Assembly: GCF_025802015.1 (NCBI RefSeq)
Contig: NZ_JAOYFC010000002.1
Coordinates: 310,001 to 374,000 of the forward strand
Source: Falsihalocynthiibacter halioticoli
Lineage (GTDB): Bacteria; Pseudomonadota; Alphaproteobacteria; Rhodobacterales; Rhodobacteraceae
DNA: 64,000 bases
Direction of reading: 5' to 3'
Position numbers and translations under genes: made by a program. Under the pieces are notes generated by a model. That model was given only the letters and a program-made list of their open reading frames with translations. It did no database searches and was not told the origin of the DNA. Positions 38,720-44,907 of this stretch are shown piece after piece (position 1 is the first letter of the stretch; each line of letters begins with the position of its first letter).

Positions 38720-40504
38720 TCAATTGCTGGTCAGTGTTATCTCATCTATGGCGTCGGGTTCAATCTCTGGTCTCAGCCCCAAAAGCGGCGCGATCCGAGT
38801 GATGATCTCGGCAGCTACAGGGACAGCTGTCCATCCCGCTGTGCGTCGCGTTTCACCCATCGAGTGAATAGAGGGCTCATCCAGCGTCACAATCAGCACA
38901 TACTTTGGTTTATGGGCCGGAAATACACTGGCAAAGGTCGCAATGACCTTGTCGTCATAGTACCCGCCACGCGGCTTTGGTTTATCCGCAGAACCGGTTT
39001 TTCCGCCAACGGCATAGCCTTCTACTTCGCCGAAACTGGCGGTTCCGCGCTTAACAACCTGACGCAACATGTCGCGCGATGCGACGGATGTCTCATAGCT
39101 CACAACACGCTCACCAAGCGGCGGCGTTACCTTTTGTTTCAGCAACGTTGGTTTAACTTTTTGCCCGCCATTGAGAAGCGACGCATAGGCCGTTGCAAGG
39201 TGAAGTGGGCTCGCAGAAAGGCCGTGGCCGTAGGAAATTGTCATTGCCGACAACTCGCTCCAGTTCTTGGGCAAGAGCGGTTTGGCGCCCGACGCTTCGG
39301 TTAGCTCAACCGGCGTGGCGTCAAGAAAACCAAGCTTATCGAGGAACGCACGCTGCCGCTCGCTGCCAATCTGCATTGCAAGACGCGCAGTACCGATATT
39401 GGAGGACTCAACGATAATATCCGTTACAGACAGCGTCGGCCCGTAATTGTGGAAGTCGCGAATCTTGAACTTGCCCCAGCGCAATGGCCCCTGCGTGTTG
39501 ATCAGCGTCGCAGGATTGACGAGGCCCAGATCAAGCGACTGTGCTGTCGCAAAAATTTTGAATGTTGAGCCAAGCTCATAAACGCCCTGCACCGCGCGGT
39601 TAAAGAGCGGGCTATCGGAAGCATCGCCGGATGTCAGAACACGTGGGCGTTTGTTCGGATCGAAATCCGGCAAAGACACCATCGAGACGACCTCGCCGGA
39701 ATAGGCGTCCATCAAAACCGCAGTCGCACCTTTGGCCTGCATCAGCTTCATGCCGCCGTAAAGCACTTCGCGGGTTGCGGCTTGAACTGTGAGGTCTAGC
39801 GAAAGCTCTAGCGGCTGACCACCATTTGCAGGGTCACGCAAAAACTCGTCAAAATACTTCTCAACGCCTGCGGTTCCGATCACCTCGGCAGAATGCACGC
39901 CTTCACGGCCAAAACTCGCACCACCCAAAACATGCGCCGCCAAGCGCCCGTTGGGATAAAGCCGCATTTCACGCGGCCCGAATACCAGACCGGGATCGCC
40001 AATTTCATGGACCGCTTGCATCTGCTCTGGCGATAACTTCTTGCGAATCCAAAGGAATTTCCGAGACCCTGTAAAATCCTTGATTAGCCGTTCTTCCTTG
40101 AGCTCCGGAAAAATCGCCGCAAGTTCTTTGGCCGCCCGATGCTTATCGATCATGTTCTGCGGGTTGGCATAGAGCGAATAGGTCGAGAGGTTCGTCGCCA
40201 GTATCCGGCCTTTGCGATCCACGATATTCGCGCGCTGCGCTGTGATGCCCGCACCGATCGTCATGGACTTCGGCTCGCTCGGCTCCGTCGCACTTAGATG
40301 CCCCATTCGCAGGCCAACAGTCGCGAATGCAATGACAAAAAAGCCACCAAGCAAAAGCAACCGACCCTCGGAACCACGGCGCGCTTTATCGCGCAGTTCT
40401 TCGTGGCGAAGGCGAATGTTTTCACGCTCGATATGGTCTGGGTTCTCGCCTTTTTCACGCGCAGCGAGAATACGGGCGAGTGGACGAAGAGGCGTGCGCA
40501 TCAT
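38720..40504 (-). CDS. ftsI: Septal peptidoglycan transpeptidase FtsI (PBP3)
   Basis: The 594-residue class B penicillin-binding protein has one N-terminal membrane segment (LLLLGGFFVIAFATVGLRM), a PBP dimer domain and the transpeptidase motifs STFK, SSN and KTGS. It cross-links septal wall with FtsW. Tandem ATG codons overlap the ftsL stop by 4 nt. Confidence 0.96.
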   Translation of the reverse strand: MMRTPLRPLARILAAREKGENPDHIERENIRLRHEELRDKARRGSEGRLLLLGGFFVIAFATVGLRMGHLSATEPSEPKSMTIGAGITAQRANIVDRKGRILATNLSTYSLYANPQNMIDKHRAAKELAAIFPELKEERLIKDFTGSRKFLWIRKKLSPEQMQAVHEIGDPGLVFGPREMRLYPNGRLAAHVLGGASFGREGVHSAEVIGTAGVEKYFDEFLRDPANGGQPLELSLDLTVQAATREVLYGGMKLMQAKGATAVLMDAYSGEVVSMVSLPDFDPNKRPRVLTSGDASDSPLFNRAVQGVYELGSTFKIFATAQSLDLGLVNPATLINTQGPLRWGKFKIRDFHNYGPTLSVTDIIVESSNIGTARLAMQIGSERQRAFLDKLGFLDATPVELTEASGAKPLLPKNWSELSAMTISYGHGLSASPLHLATAYASLLNGGQKVKPTLLKQKVTPPLGERVVSYETSVASRDMLRQVVKRGTASFGEVEGYAVGGKTGSADKPKPRGGYYDDKVIATFASVFPAHKPKYVLIVTLDEPSIHSMGETRRTAGWTAVPVAAEIITRIAPLLGLRPEIEPDAIDEITLTSN

Positions 40505-40863
40505 TGGCCCTCTCCTTCCAAGCTTCCAATTACCTCGATTGAAGAGGTAATCGGGCCCAACTCGTCCTCAAGGTCCGCTGCGGGAAAAGCAACCTGATCG
40601 ATCTTGCCAAACTGCGTAGGCAAGAACGGAAGCAGACCGAGGCTATCAAAGTTGATCTCGGCCAATTCACGAAGGCGCTCTGGGCGGTTCAAATAGGCCC
40701 ATTCCGCTTCAAGCATGCCAAGACGCTCGCGCTTTACGCCAATCTCGGATTGAAGGTGCGCGATCTCTTTCAACACATCCTGCGTTTTGTAATTCTCGTT
40801 GTAGGCCCAGAATGCGACCGTCAGGACAAGAAACATTGATGAAATATACAAAAAAGTACGCAT
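40501..40863 (-). CDS. ftsL: Cell division protein FtsL
   Basis: The 120-residue bitopic protein has an N-terminal membrane segment (FLYISSMFLVLTVAFWAY) and a coiled-coil-like stretch (DVLKEIAHLQSEIGVKRERLGML) before a conserved AYLNRPERL turn. It works with FtsB in the FtsQLB complex. Identification leans on position between rsmH and ftsI as well as sequence. Confidence 0.9.
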   Translation of the reverse strand: MRTFLYISSMFLVLTVAFWAYNENYKTQDVLKEIAHLQSEIGVKRERLGMLEAEWAYLNRPERLRELAEINFDSLGLLPFLPTQFGKIDQVAFPAADLEDELGPITSSIEVIGSLEGEGQ

Positions 40864-41855
40864 TACTTCCGTACTCCGGTTACAAGTTTTGGTAATCCCA
40901 GCCCGCTTCGGCCCGCACCACTCGCGGGAGCTTCGGTTCGGGTTGCGACGCGCAAAATAGCGCTTCGGGATCGTGGGTTTTCAGCCAGTTCTTCGCTGTC
41001 TGGGCCAATGCCCTTGCGCGGCGTGAGCTTGAAGGCCGGCTCGATAATCTCGGTGGTCGGCGCGTAACGGTTGCCCTGCCCGCCTGTGCTTGATCTCGCT
41101 TGAAGGAATTTCTTGACGATACGATCTTCAAGCGAATGGAAGCTCACCACGGCAAGCTTGCCGCCGGGCTTTAAGGCGCGCTCTGCGGCTTCAAGCCCTT
41201 CGATCAATTGGCCAAATTCATCATTCACCGCAATCCGAAGCGCTTGAAAGCTGCGTGTCGCGGGGTGGCTTTGGCCCGGTTTTCCTTTGCCCAGCGTCTT
41301 TTCGATTAGATCGGCAAGCGCGAGCGTGGTTGTGAATGGCTCTGTAGTGCGTGCAGCAACAATGGCTTTAGCAATGCGGCGGCTTGCACGCTCCTCTCCA
41401 TACTGAAACAAAATATCGGCAAGCTCGGCTTCGGAGGCACTGTTCACCAGATCCGCTGCAGAAGGGCCGGCCTGACTCATCCGCATATCAAGTGGTCCGT
41501 CCTTCATAAACGAAAAGCCACGATCTGGCTGGTCAAGCTGCATAGAACTCACACCAAGGTCGAGCACGACCCCATCAAGCTCCGTTGCTACCTCATCCAG
41601 ATTGGAAAACGTGTTCTGAACCAGCTTGAGTCGCGCGCCGTAGTCATCCGCCCAGACAGCCGCCATATCAAAGACCGCTGGATCACGATCAACACCATAA
41701 ACGACCTCGGCTCCGGCCTCCAAAAGCGCGCGCGTATAACCGCCCGCGCCAAATGTACCGTCGAGCCATTCACCGGTAATCGGCGCAACGGCCTTCAGCA
41801 AGGGACGCAGAAGAACAGGAATGTGTGGTTTCTTGGGGGCCGTGGCAGCGGACAT
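40863..41855 (-). CDS. rsmH: 16S rRNA m4C1402 methyltransferase RsmH (MraW)
   Basis: The 330-residue SAM-dependent enzyme methylates N4 of C1402 in the decoding centre. GEWLDGTFGAGGYTRALLE binds SAM, and HSLEDRIVKKFL near the C-terminus is a family signature. The stop overlaps the ftsL start by one base, and the gene follows mraZ by 4 bp. Confidence 0.97.
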   Translation of the reverse strand: MSAATAPKKPHIPVLLRPLLKAVAPITGEWLDGTFGAGGYTRALLEAGAEVVYGVDRDPAVFDMAAVWADDYGARLKLVQNTFSNLDEVATELDGVVLDLGVSSMQLDQPDRGFSFMKDGPLDMRMSQAGPSAADLVNSASEAELADILFQYGEERASRRIAKAIVAARTTEPFTTTLALADLIEKTLGKGKPGQSHPATRSFQALRIAVNDEFGQLIEGLEAAERALKPGGKLAVVSFHSLEDRIVKKFLQARSSTGGQGNRYAPTTEIIEPAFKLTPRKGIGPDSEELAENPRSRSAILRVATRTEAPASGAGRSGLGLPKLVTGVRK

Positions 41856-41859
41856 AAGC

Positions 41860-42360
41860 TTAGTCCTCGCCTATGCCGTCGAGGTAGATGCTTGGATCAG
41901 CATCAGGGTCGAAGTCCTCGTCTCCCTCAAGGCCTTCATCCACCATGATTTCATAGGTTTCAGGAGACCAGATTTCAAATGTGTCGCCGTTACCGACGAA
42001 ATACGCTTCACCCTGAAGCCCGATCTTTTTACGAAGTTTAGCGGGCAATACGAGGCGGCCAGTTTCATCAACCGAAGTCGGGAAGGCCTGCGCACTATAA
42101 AGACGCTGCAGCGCTTGGCGCCGCTTGGAGCCACGTGGAAGTTTCGCGATTTGCGCGTCAACTTCTTCGATGGCTTCTTGAGTAAAACATTCGAGCTGCT
42201 GGCGGCGGTAATCACCATAGACAATCACAACGCGTGGCGCCTGACCTGCCTGCCAATCCGGATCACCAGCTTCTAGAACACGACGAAACAGAGCGGGGAT
42301 AGAGACCCTGCCCTTGGCATCCACCTTGTGGACGCTTTCGCCTCGGAACGTTCTAGCCAC
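41860..42360 (-). CDS. mraZ: Transcriptional regulator MraZ
   Basis: The 166-residue protein has two SpoVT/AbrB-like swapped-hairpin domains (RGESVHKVDAKGRVSIP and TSVDETGRLVLPAKLRKKI). It is a DNA-binding regulator of the dcw operon that recognises spaced TGGGN repeats in other bacteria. The GTG start at 42360 was chosen because AGAGGAG lies 10 nt upstream and the product then begins just before the conserved FRGES, as in relatives. A longer open frame upstream is the structured leader, not coding. Confidence 0.95.
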   Translation of the reverse strand: MARTFRGESVHKVDAKGRVSIPALFRRVLEAGDPDWQAGQAPRVVIVYGDYRRQQLECFTQEAIEEVDAQIAKLPRGSKRRQALQRLYSAQAFPTSVDETGRLVLPAKLRKKIGLQGEAYFVGNGDTFEIWSPETYEIMVDEGLEGDEDFDPDADPSIYLDGIGED

Positions 42361-42384
42361 TGTCGCCGTAGCTCCTCTAACCTG

Positions 42385-42465
42385 CGGGCTTATTGGCCCG
42401 AAATGGAAACGGCGGATCGAGCTAGCTGCCACTACTCGATCCGCCGCCCTCGTCCCGTTTCCGGG
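42385..42465 (-). promoter_or_regulatory. Structured 5' leader of mraZ
   Basis: CGGCGGATCGA (42410-42420) pairs perfectly with TCGATCCGCCG (42436-42446). GGAAAC (42405-42410) can pair with GTTTCC (42457-42462) as an outer or competing stem. A second hairpin CGGGC/GCCCG (42385-42389 and 42396-42400) ends 7 nt before the AGAGGAG ribosome site. No U-run follows, so it is not a simple terminator. Confidence 0.55.
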
Positions 42466-42619
42466 AAAGTCCAGCTGCACGCGCCACCTGGGGGGATGTC
42501 TGCTCGCTCGCGCGCCGGATCTCAAATTTGACGAATTACGGGTGCCTGTATGAACCTGACTTTTGGGTTTTATTCGGAGTTCTTAATCTGCTCCTGATCC
42601 CGTACTCATCTTATGCATT

Positions 42620-42665
42620 AGGGATGGCATGGGAATGCATGGGCAATCAAGTGTTTTTTATGGGA
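42620..42665 (+). promoter_or_regulatory. TGGGN repeats at 10-bp period (MraZ-box-like, plus orientation)
   Basis: AGGGA (42620), TGGGA (42630) and TGGGC (42640) follow each other at exactly 10 bp, and a further TGGGA begins at 42661. The spacing matches the TGGGN-N5-TGGGN MraZ site, but the orientation is opposite to mraZ transcription. Confidence 0.45.
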
Positions 42666-42802
42666 AATCATTAAACCCGCAACAACAGCGCCGTGAACAA
42701 AACAAGACCAAATATCCAACCCCTCACCGAAAAACGGCTCAAGTAGTGCAATACTCGAAAAACAACACTAAATATTGTGCCTTCGAATTGCTGGAAATTT
42801 TT

Positions 42803-42826
42803 TCCCACAATTTCCCATAATAACCA
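42803..42826 (-). promoter_or_regulatory. MraZ box pair over a candidate mraZ promoter
   Basis: On the minus strand TGGGA-AATTG-TGGGA (42817-42803) is a canonical repeat pair with 5-bp spacing, oriented with the operon. An extended -10 candidate TGGTTATTA (42826-42818) directly abuts it, an arrangement suited to repression by MraZ. Confidence 0.6.
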
Positions 42827-42918
42827 ATACCTGAGGTGAAAACGCACCAATAATCACCAGTTTCTGCTCATGTGTTGGCAATATTCGCCCAAATTTGGCG
42901 AGTGATTCGGAATAGAAA

Positions 42919-42942
42919 AGGCCTCGCCAAACGGCAAGGCCC
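42919..42942 (-). terminator. Rho-independent terminator of mrp
   Basis: On the minus strand GGCCTTGCC pairs with GGCGAGGCC around GTTT, with one G:U pair, and is followed by TTTTCTATT. It lies about 45 nt after the mrp stop. Confidence 0.78.
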
Positions 42943-42949
42943 GAGATAT

Positions 42950-42964
42950 TCCCACGATTTCCCG
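42950..42964 (-). promoter_or_regulatory. Second MraZ-box-like pair in the mrp 3' region
   Basis: CGGGA-AATCG-TGGGA on the minus strand differs from the pair at 42803-42817 at two positions and has the same 10-bp period. It lies between the mrp stop and the mrp terminator, which makes a regulatory role less certain. Confidence 0.35.
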
Positions 42965-42986
42965 TAGTCGATAGAAGCGCCCGTGT

Positions 42987-44081
42987 TTAGGCCATTCCGC
43001 CATCCACCAATCGCTTAGCAAGAACTGCGTAGGCTTCTGCAGCAGGACTATTACCTGCGGCGATCGGTGTACCGCTATCACCGGCCACGCGAACATCAAG
43101 TTCCAGAGGAAGCGCACCAAGGAATGGCACATCAAGCTTCTTCGCCTCTTCAGCGACACCGCCATGACCGAACAAATGCGCCTCATGCCCGCAGTTGGGG
43201 CAATGATATGTGCTCATGTTCTCGATCAGCCCGAGAACAGGCGTTTTGAGTTGCGAGAACATATTGAGCGCTTTCTTGGCATCCAGCATCGCCACATCCT
43301 GAGGCGTAGACACAACGATTGCGCCGGTCAGCTCTGATTTCTGGCAGAGCGTAAGCTGCACATCCCCCGTTCCGGGCGGAAGGTCGACAAGAAGAATATC
43401 AAGCTCGCCCCACTGCACCTGCCCCAACATCTGCTGCAACGCACCCATAAGCATCGGGCCGCGCCACACCACCGCTTTATCTGGATCAACCATCAAACCA
43501 ATCGACATCATAGTGACGCCGTGCGCTTGTAGCGGAATAATCGTTTTGCCGTCCGGCGACGACGGACGCTTGGAAACACCCATCATGCGCGGCTGGCTCG
43601 GCCCATATATATCTGCATCAAGTAGGCCAACTTTTCGCCCCTGCTTGGCGAGTGCAACGGCGAGGTTACTTGAGACAGTAGACTTACCAACGCCGCCCTT
43701 ACCCGAGCCGATGGCAATAATCCGCGCGACACCCGATGGCTTCATCGGTGCGGCTTGCGGCTTTGGATGGCCGCCAATTTTAAGACTAGGTGCAGGGCCA
43801 TCAGAAGGTGCAGCAGGCTTCTGCGGCGCCTTTGGACCATGTGCGGTCAGAACCGCAGAGACAGAAGTCACACCCGGCAATGACTTTACAGCGACCTCGG
43901 CTGCATCGCGAACGCCAGCCAGCATTCGCGCCTCATCAGCGGACGTGGTTTCGATGACAAACTGGACCGCCCCATCCTTCACCATGATCGCGCGAACCAA
44001 ATCGCGCGCGCCCAATGTGCTTCCGTCCGGCGTAGTGATTCCCGCCAGAACCTCTTGGACAGCCTCTTTTGTAACAGCCAT
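42987..44081 (-). CDS. mrp: Mrp/ApbC family iron-sulfur carrier ATPase
   Basis: The 364-residue protein has an N-terminal MIP18/DUF59 domain of about 90 residues, a Pro/Ala linker and a deviant Walker A P-loop NTPase domain (GSGKGGVGKSTVSSN). VDLPPGTGDVQLTL is typical, and CPNCG near the C-terminus carries the CXXC that binds a bridging Fe-S cluster. The family loads clusters onto target proteins. The ATG at 44081 has AAAGGA upstream. Confidence 0.93.
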   Translation of the reverse strand: MAVTKEAVQEVLAGITTPDGSTLGARDLVRAIMVKDGAVQFVIETTSADEARMLAGVRDAAEVAVKSLPGVTSVSAVLTAHGPKAPQKPAAPSDGPAPSLKIGGHPKPQAAPMKPSGVARIIAIGSGKGGVGKSTVSSNLAVALAKQGRKVGLLDADIYGPSQPRMMGVSKRPSSPDGKTIIPLQAHGVTMMSIGLMVDPDKAVVWRGPMLMGALQQMLGQVQWGELDILLVDLPPGTGDVQLTLCQKSELTGAIVVSTPQDVAMLDAKKALNMFSQLKTPVLGLIENMSTYHCPNCGHEAHLFGHGGVAEEAKKLDVPFLGALPLELDVRVAGDSGTPIAAGNSPAAEAYAVLAKRLVDGGMA

Positions 44082-44254
44082 GTAACATGTCCTTTTGTTA
44101 AATTCCGCTTCTCTAAATCCTCCTCTTGCGCGCCAGACACAAGGGGGTGCGTTAATTCGCCCTTTAAAATAAAGATTTTCGAGCCACGGCAAAATTACCT
44201 TAGGTCAGCCTTACTTATGCATTTTCTGCATAGCGGCATTGACGATGAGCGGGA

Positions 44255-44280
44255 TTGTGCATTCGCAGCAAACCCTTATT
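44255..44280 (+). promoter_or_regulatory. Candidate promoter of the DUF1127 gene and RNA array
   Basis: A TTG core (44255-44257) is 17 bp from CTTATT (44275-44280), about 55 bp before the start codon. The pattern is loosely like RpoH-type promoters of Rhodobacter, where the homologous operon is stress-induced. The match is weak. Confidence 0.3.
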
Positions 44281-44334
44281 TTGATCGTTGTTAGCGCAAT
44301 CCGGCGCAGACAAAACTTCAAATGGAGCAAGCCA

Positions 44335-44550
44335 ATGGCATTTGCAACAGACATCCGCGCCGCAGAAGCTGGCATCCAAGTTCGCATCACAGCAGCTTAC
44401 AAAGCGCTGGTTGAGAAATTCGCGCAGTACAAAACGTACCGCAACACATTGAATGAGCTCGAGGCTCTTTCTGCCCGTGAACTGGCAGACCTCGGCCTGA
44501 ACCGTTCGATGATCAAACGCGTTGCCCTCGAAGCGGCATACGGCGCCTAA
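44335..44550 (+). CDS. DUF1127 small protein, CcaF1-like RNA-binding factor
   Basis: The 71-residue basic protein ends in the DUF1127 pattern YRNTLNELEALSARELADLGLNRSMIKRVALEAAYG. It has the same size and position as CcaF1 of Rhodobacter sphaeroides, an RNA-binding protein encoded just upstream of the CcsR small RNAs and involved in their maturation and in RNA turnover. GGAG lies 7 nt before the ATG. A run of CCTCCTCCC hairpins begins 13 bp after the stop. The family call is firm; function is by analogy. Confidence 0.88.
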   Translation: MAFATDIRAAEAGIQVRITAAYKALVEKFAQYKTYRNTLNELEALSARELADLGLNRSMIKRVALEAAYGA

Positions 44551-44562
44551 GAATTCTTAATC

Positions 44563-44630
44563 GGACCCTCTCCTCCTCCCTGGGTCTGACGAAAGAGCGG
44601 TGATTTCTACCTCCTCCCAGAGGTCACCGC
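44563..44630 (+). ncRNA. First CcsR-like RNA unit (two hairpins)
   Basis: A type A hairpin (GGACCC at 44563-44568 with GGGTCT at 44582-44587) is followed after GACGAAAGA by a type B hairpin (44597-44608 with 44619-44630, 12 bp). Both loops expose CCTCCTCCC. The two-hairpin plan matches CcsR RNAs. No T-run follows, so its 3' end would come from processing. Confidence 0.7.
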
Positions 44631-44642
44631 ACATATAGCGAA

Positions 44643-44774
44643 TGGCCTTCTCCTCCTCCCTAGGCCGGACGCTCAAGACCGGAAAACACTCTCCTCCTCC
44701 CTGTGTTTACGGTCGTAATACCGGAGCCTAGCTCCAACATATTCGAAGGATCTCTCTCCTCCTCCCTGAGATCC
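44643..44774 (+). ncRNA. Middle CcsR-like units (three single hairpins)
   Basis: Three type A hairpins are seen: GGCCT/AGGCC (44644-44666), GACCG..AAACAC/GTGTTT..CGGTC (44677-44714) and GGATCTC/GAGATCC (44748-44774). A short GGAGC/GCTCC hairpin without the motif lies between the last two. None has a type B partner, so these may be decayed units or single-loop RNAs. Confidence 0.6.
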
Positions 44775-44787
44775 GGCGAACGCGAAA

Positions 44788-44867
44788 AGCCTCTCTCCTC
44801 CTCCCTGAGGCTGGACGCAACAAAAAGACGGTGATGCCCACCTCCTCCCGGGCATCACCGTTTTTTT
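44788..44867 (+). ncRNA. Last CcsR-like RNA unit ending in terminator
   Basis: AGCCTC/GAGGCT (44788-44812) displays a type A loop. After GGACGCAACAAAAAG comes ACGGTGATGCCC/GGGCATCACCGT (44828-44861) with a type B loop and seven T. It repeats the A-GACG-AAGA-B plan of the first unit, which supports both as real RNAs. Confidence 0.72.
44828..44867. terminator. Bidirectional terminator between RNA array and uvrD
   Basis: The perfect 12-bp stem is followed by TTTTTTT on the plus strand and by TCTTTTTGTT on the minus strand, about 45 nt after the uvrD stop. It can end both convergent transcripts; in the uvrD direction the loop reads GGGAGGAGGT. Confidence 0.88.
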
Positions 44868-44907
44868 CTTTTTCAGAGGTTGGATTTCTCTCGCAAGACT
44901 TGGCCGC

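Larger units (their letters stand above)
42361..42986 (-). other. Non-coding stretch between mrp and mraZ
   Basis: No gene is seen in these 626 bp. In minus-strand order the stretch holds the mrp terminator, groups of TGGGA-type repeats, a candidate extended -10 (TGGTTATTA, 42826-42818) that abuts one repeat pair, and a structured leader just before the mraZ ribosome site. Confidence 0.7.
44560..44870 (+). repeat. Array of seven CCTCCTCCC hairpin loops
   Basis: CCTCCTCCC occurs at 44572, 44610, 44652, 44693, 44758, 44797 and 44841. In all seven cases the flanks are perfectly or nearly complementary, so the motif is displayed in a loop. Five loops are of type A (TCTCCTCCTCCCT, stems 5-7 bp, or 5+6 bp) and two of type B (ACCTCCTCCC, 12-bp stems sharing CGGTGAT/TCACCG). 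The order is A-B-A-A-(motif-less hairpin GGAGC-CTA-GCTCC at 44723-44735)-A-A-B. The loops are complementary to Shine-Dalgarno sequences. Confidence 0.9.

Noticed and set aside
42361..42525. N-terminal extension of mraZ by 55 codons
   Set aside because: This stretch forms the perfect leader hairpin, and AGAGGAG is placed for the GTG at 42360, where homologous MraZ proteins begin.
44239..44334. Upstream extension of the DUF1127 protein, or TTGACG at 44239 as a -35 element
   Set aside because: The conserved protein and the GGAG site point to 44335; no acceptable -10 lies 16-18 bp after TTGACG.
44560..44870. CRISPR-like or simple tandem repeat reading of the CTCCTCCC array
   Set aside because: The constant element is only about 9-13 nt, intervals are irregular (35-65 bp), the flanks form hairpins around it and no cas genes are near.
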